The notes beneath the pieces were generated by a model, which saw nothing but the letters and a program-made list of their open reading frames with translations, was not told the DNA's origin and did no database searches. From assembly GCA_035464115.1 (NCBI GenBank), contig DATHSN010000222.1, positions 1 to 6,863 on the forward strand: a stretch of 6,863 bases of DNA, in the 5' to 3' direction. The translations under genes and the position numbers were made by a program. Of this stretch, positions 6,825-6,863 are shown one piece after another. Source of the stretch: DATHSN01 sp035464115. Its GTDB lineage: Bacteria > Actinomycetota > Acidimicrobiia > Acidimicrobiales > SKKL01. The number at the start of each line of letters is the position of its first letter. Position 1 is the stretch's first letter.

Positions 6825-6863
6825 GGCCGCCCGCCGACCGAGGCCGAGGGTGCCGTCGGGGCC
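6821..6863 (-). CDS. C-terminal tail of an upstream gene, possibly ftsL-like (partial)
   Basis: The frame that ends with TGA at 6823-6821 is open to the window edge for 13 codons and reads APTAPSASVGGRP. Its stop overlaps the ftsI start as ATGA, the same junction style as the other genes here. In dcw clusters the small membrane division protein FtsL usually lies between rsmH and ftsI, and an Ala/Pro-rich tail is plausible for an actinobacterial version. With only 13 residues the identity is inference from position; the open frame could be chance at this GC content. Confidence 0.45.
   Translation of the reverse strand, partial: APTAPSASVGGRP

Noticed and set aside
1..6863. Search for a defence, mobile, CRISPR or biosynthetic system
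   Set aside because: The whole window is filled by conserved dcw genes on one strand, with no repeats of array type, no transposase, integrase or tRNA, and no unexplained gap.

Overview
The window is a piece of a division and cell wall (dcw) cluster from a very GC-rich bacterium, with every gene on the minus strand. Read in the direction of transcription (high to low coordinates), the order is: tail of an unidentified upstream gene (6863-6821), ftsI (6824-4830), murE (4837-3368), mraY (3371-2337), murD (2340-1006) and ftsW (1009 to beyond base 1). Gene order, high GC and a MurE with the meso-diaminopimelate-type DNPR motif point to an actinobacterium. The Arg/Pro-rich cytoplasmic tails on FtsI and FtsW fit this. 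A deep-branching high-GC lineage such as Acidimicrobiia is my guess from overall sequence flavour, not something proved here.

There is no intergenic space. Each stop codon overlaps the next start: ATGA (6821-6824), an 8-base overlap (4830-4837), GTGA (3368-3371), GTGA (2337-2340) and ATGA (1006-1009). I see no promoter, terminator, RNA gene, mobile element or CRISPR array. The genes look like one translationally coupled transcript whose promoter lies upstream of the window. Shine-Dalgarno-like GGAG motifs for murE, mraY and ftsW lie inside the preceding coding sequences.

Together the genes encode a pathway slice. MurD and MurE add D-Glu and then (predicted) meso-DAP to the UDP-MurNAc peptide. 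MraY loads UDP-MurNAc-pentapeptide onto undecaprenyl phosphate to make lipid I. FtsW (SEDS glycosyltransferase) and FtsI (class B PBP transpeptidase) polymerise and cross-link septal peptidoglycan. The ligase expected between MurE and MraY, MurF, is missing: murE and mraY overlap by four bases, so murF must be elsewhere in the genome.

I found no new biological system. The main oddities are the missing murF, a 41-base near-identical stretch shared by murE and murD around their ATP-binding loops, a 15-bp tandem repeat at the start of ftsW, and a few substitutions in conserved motifs of MurD and FtsW.
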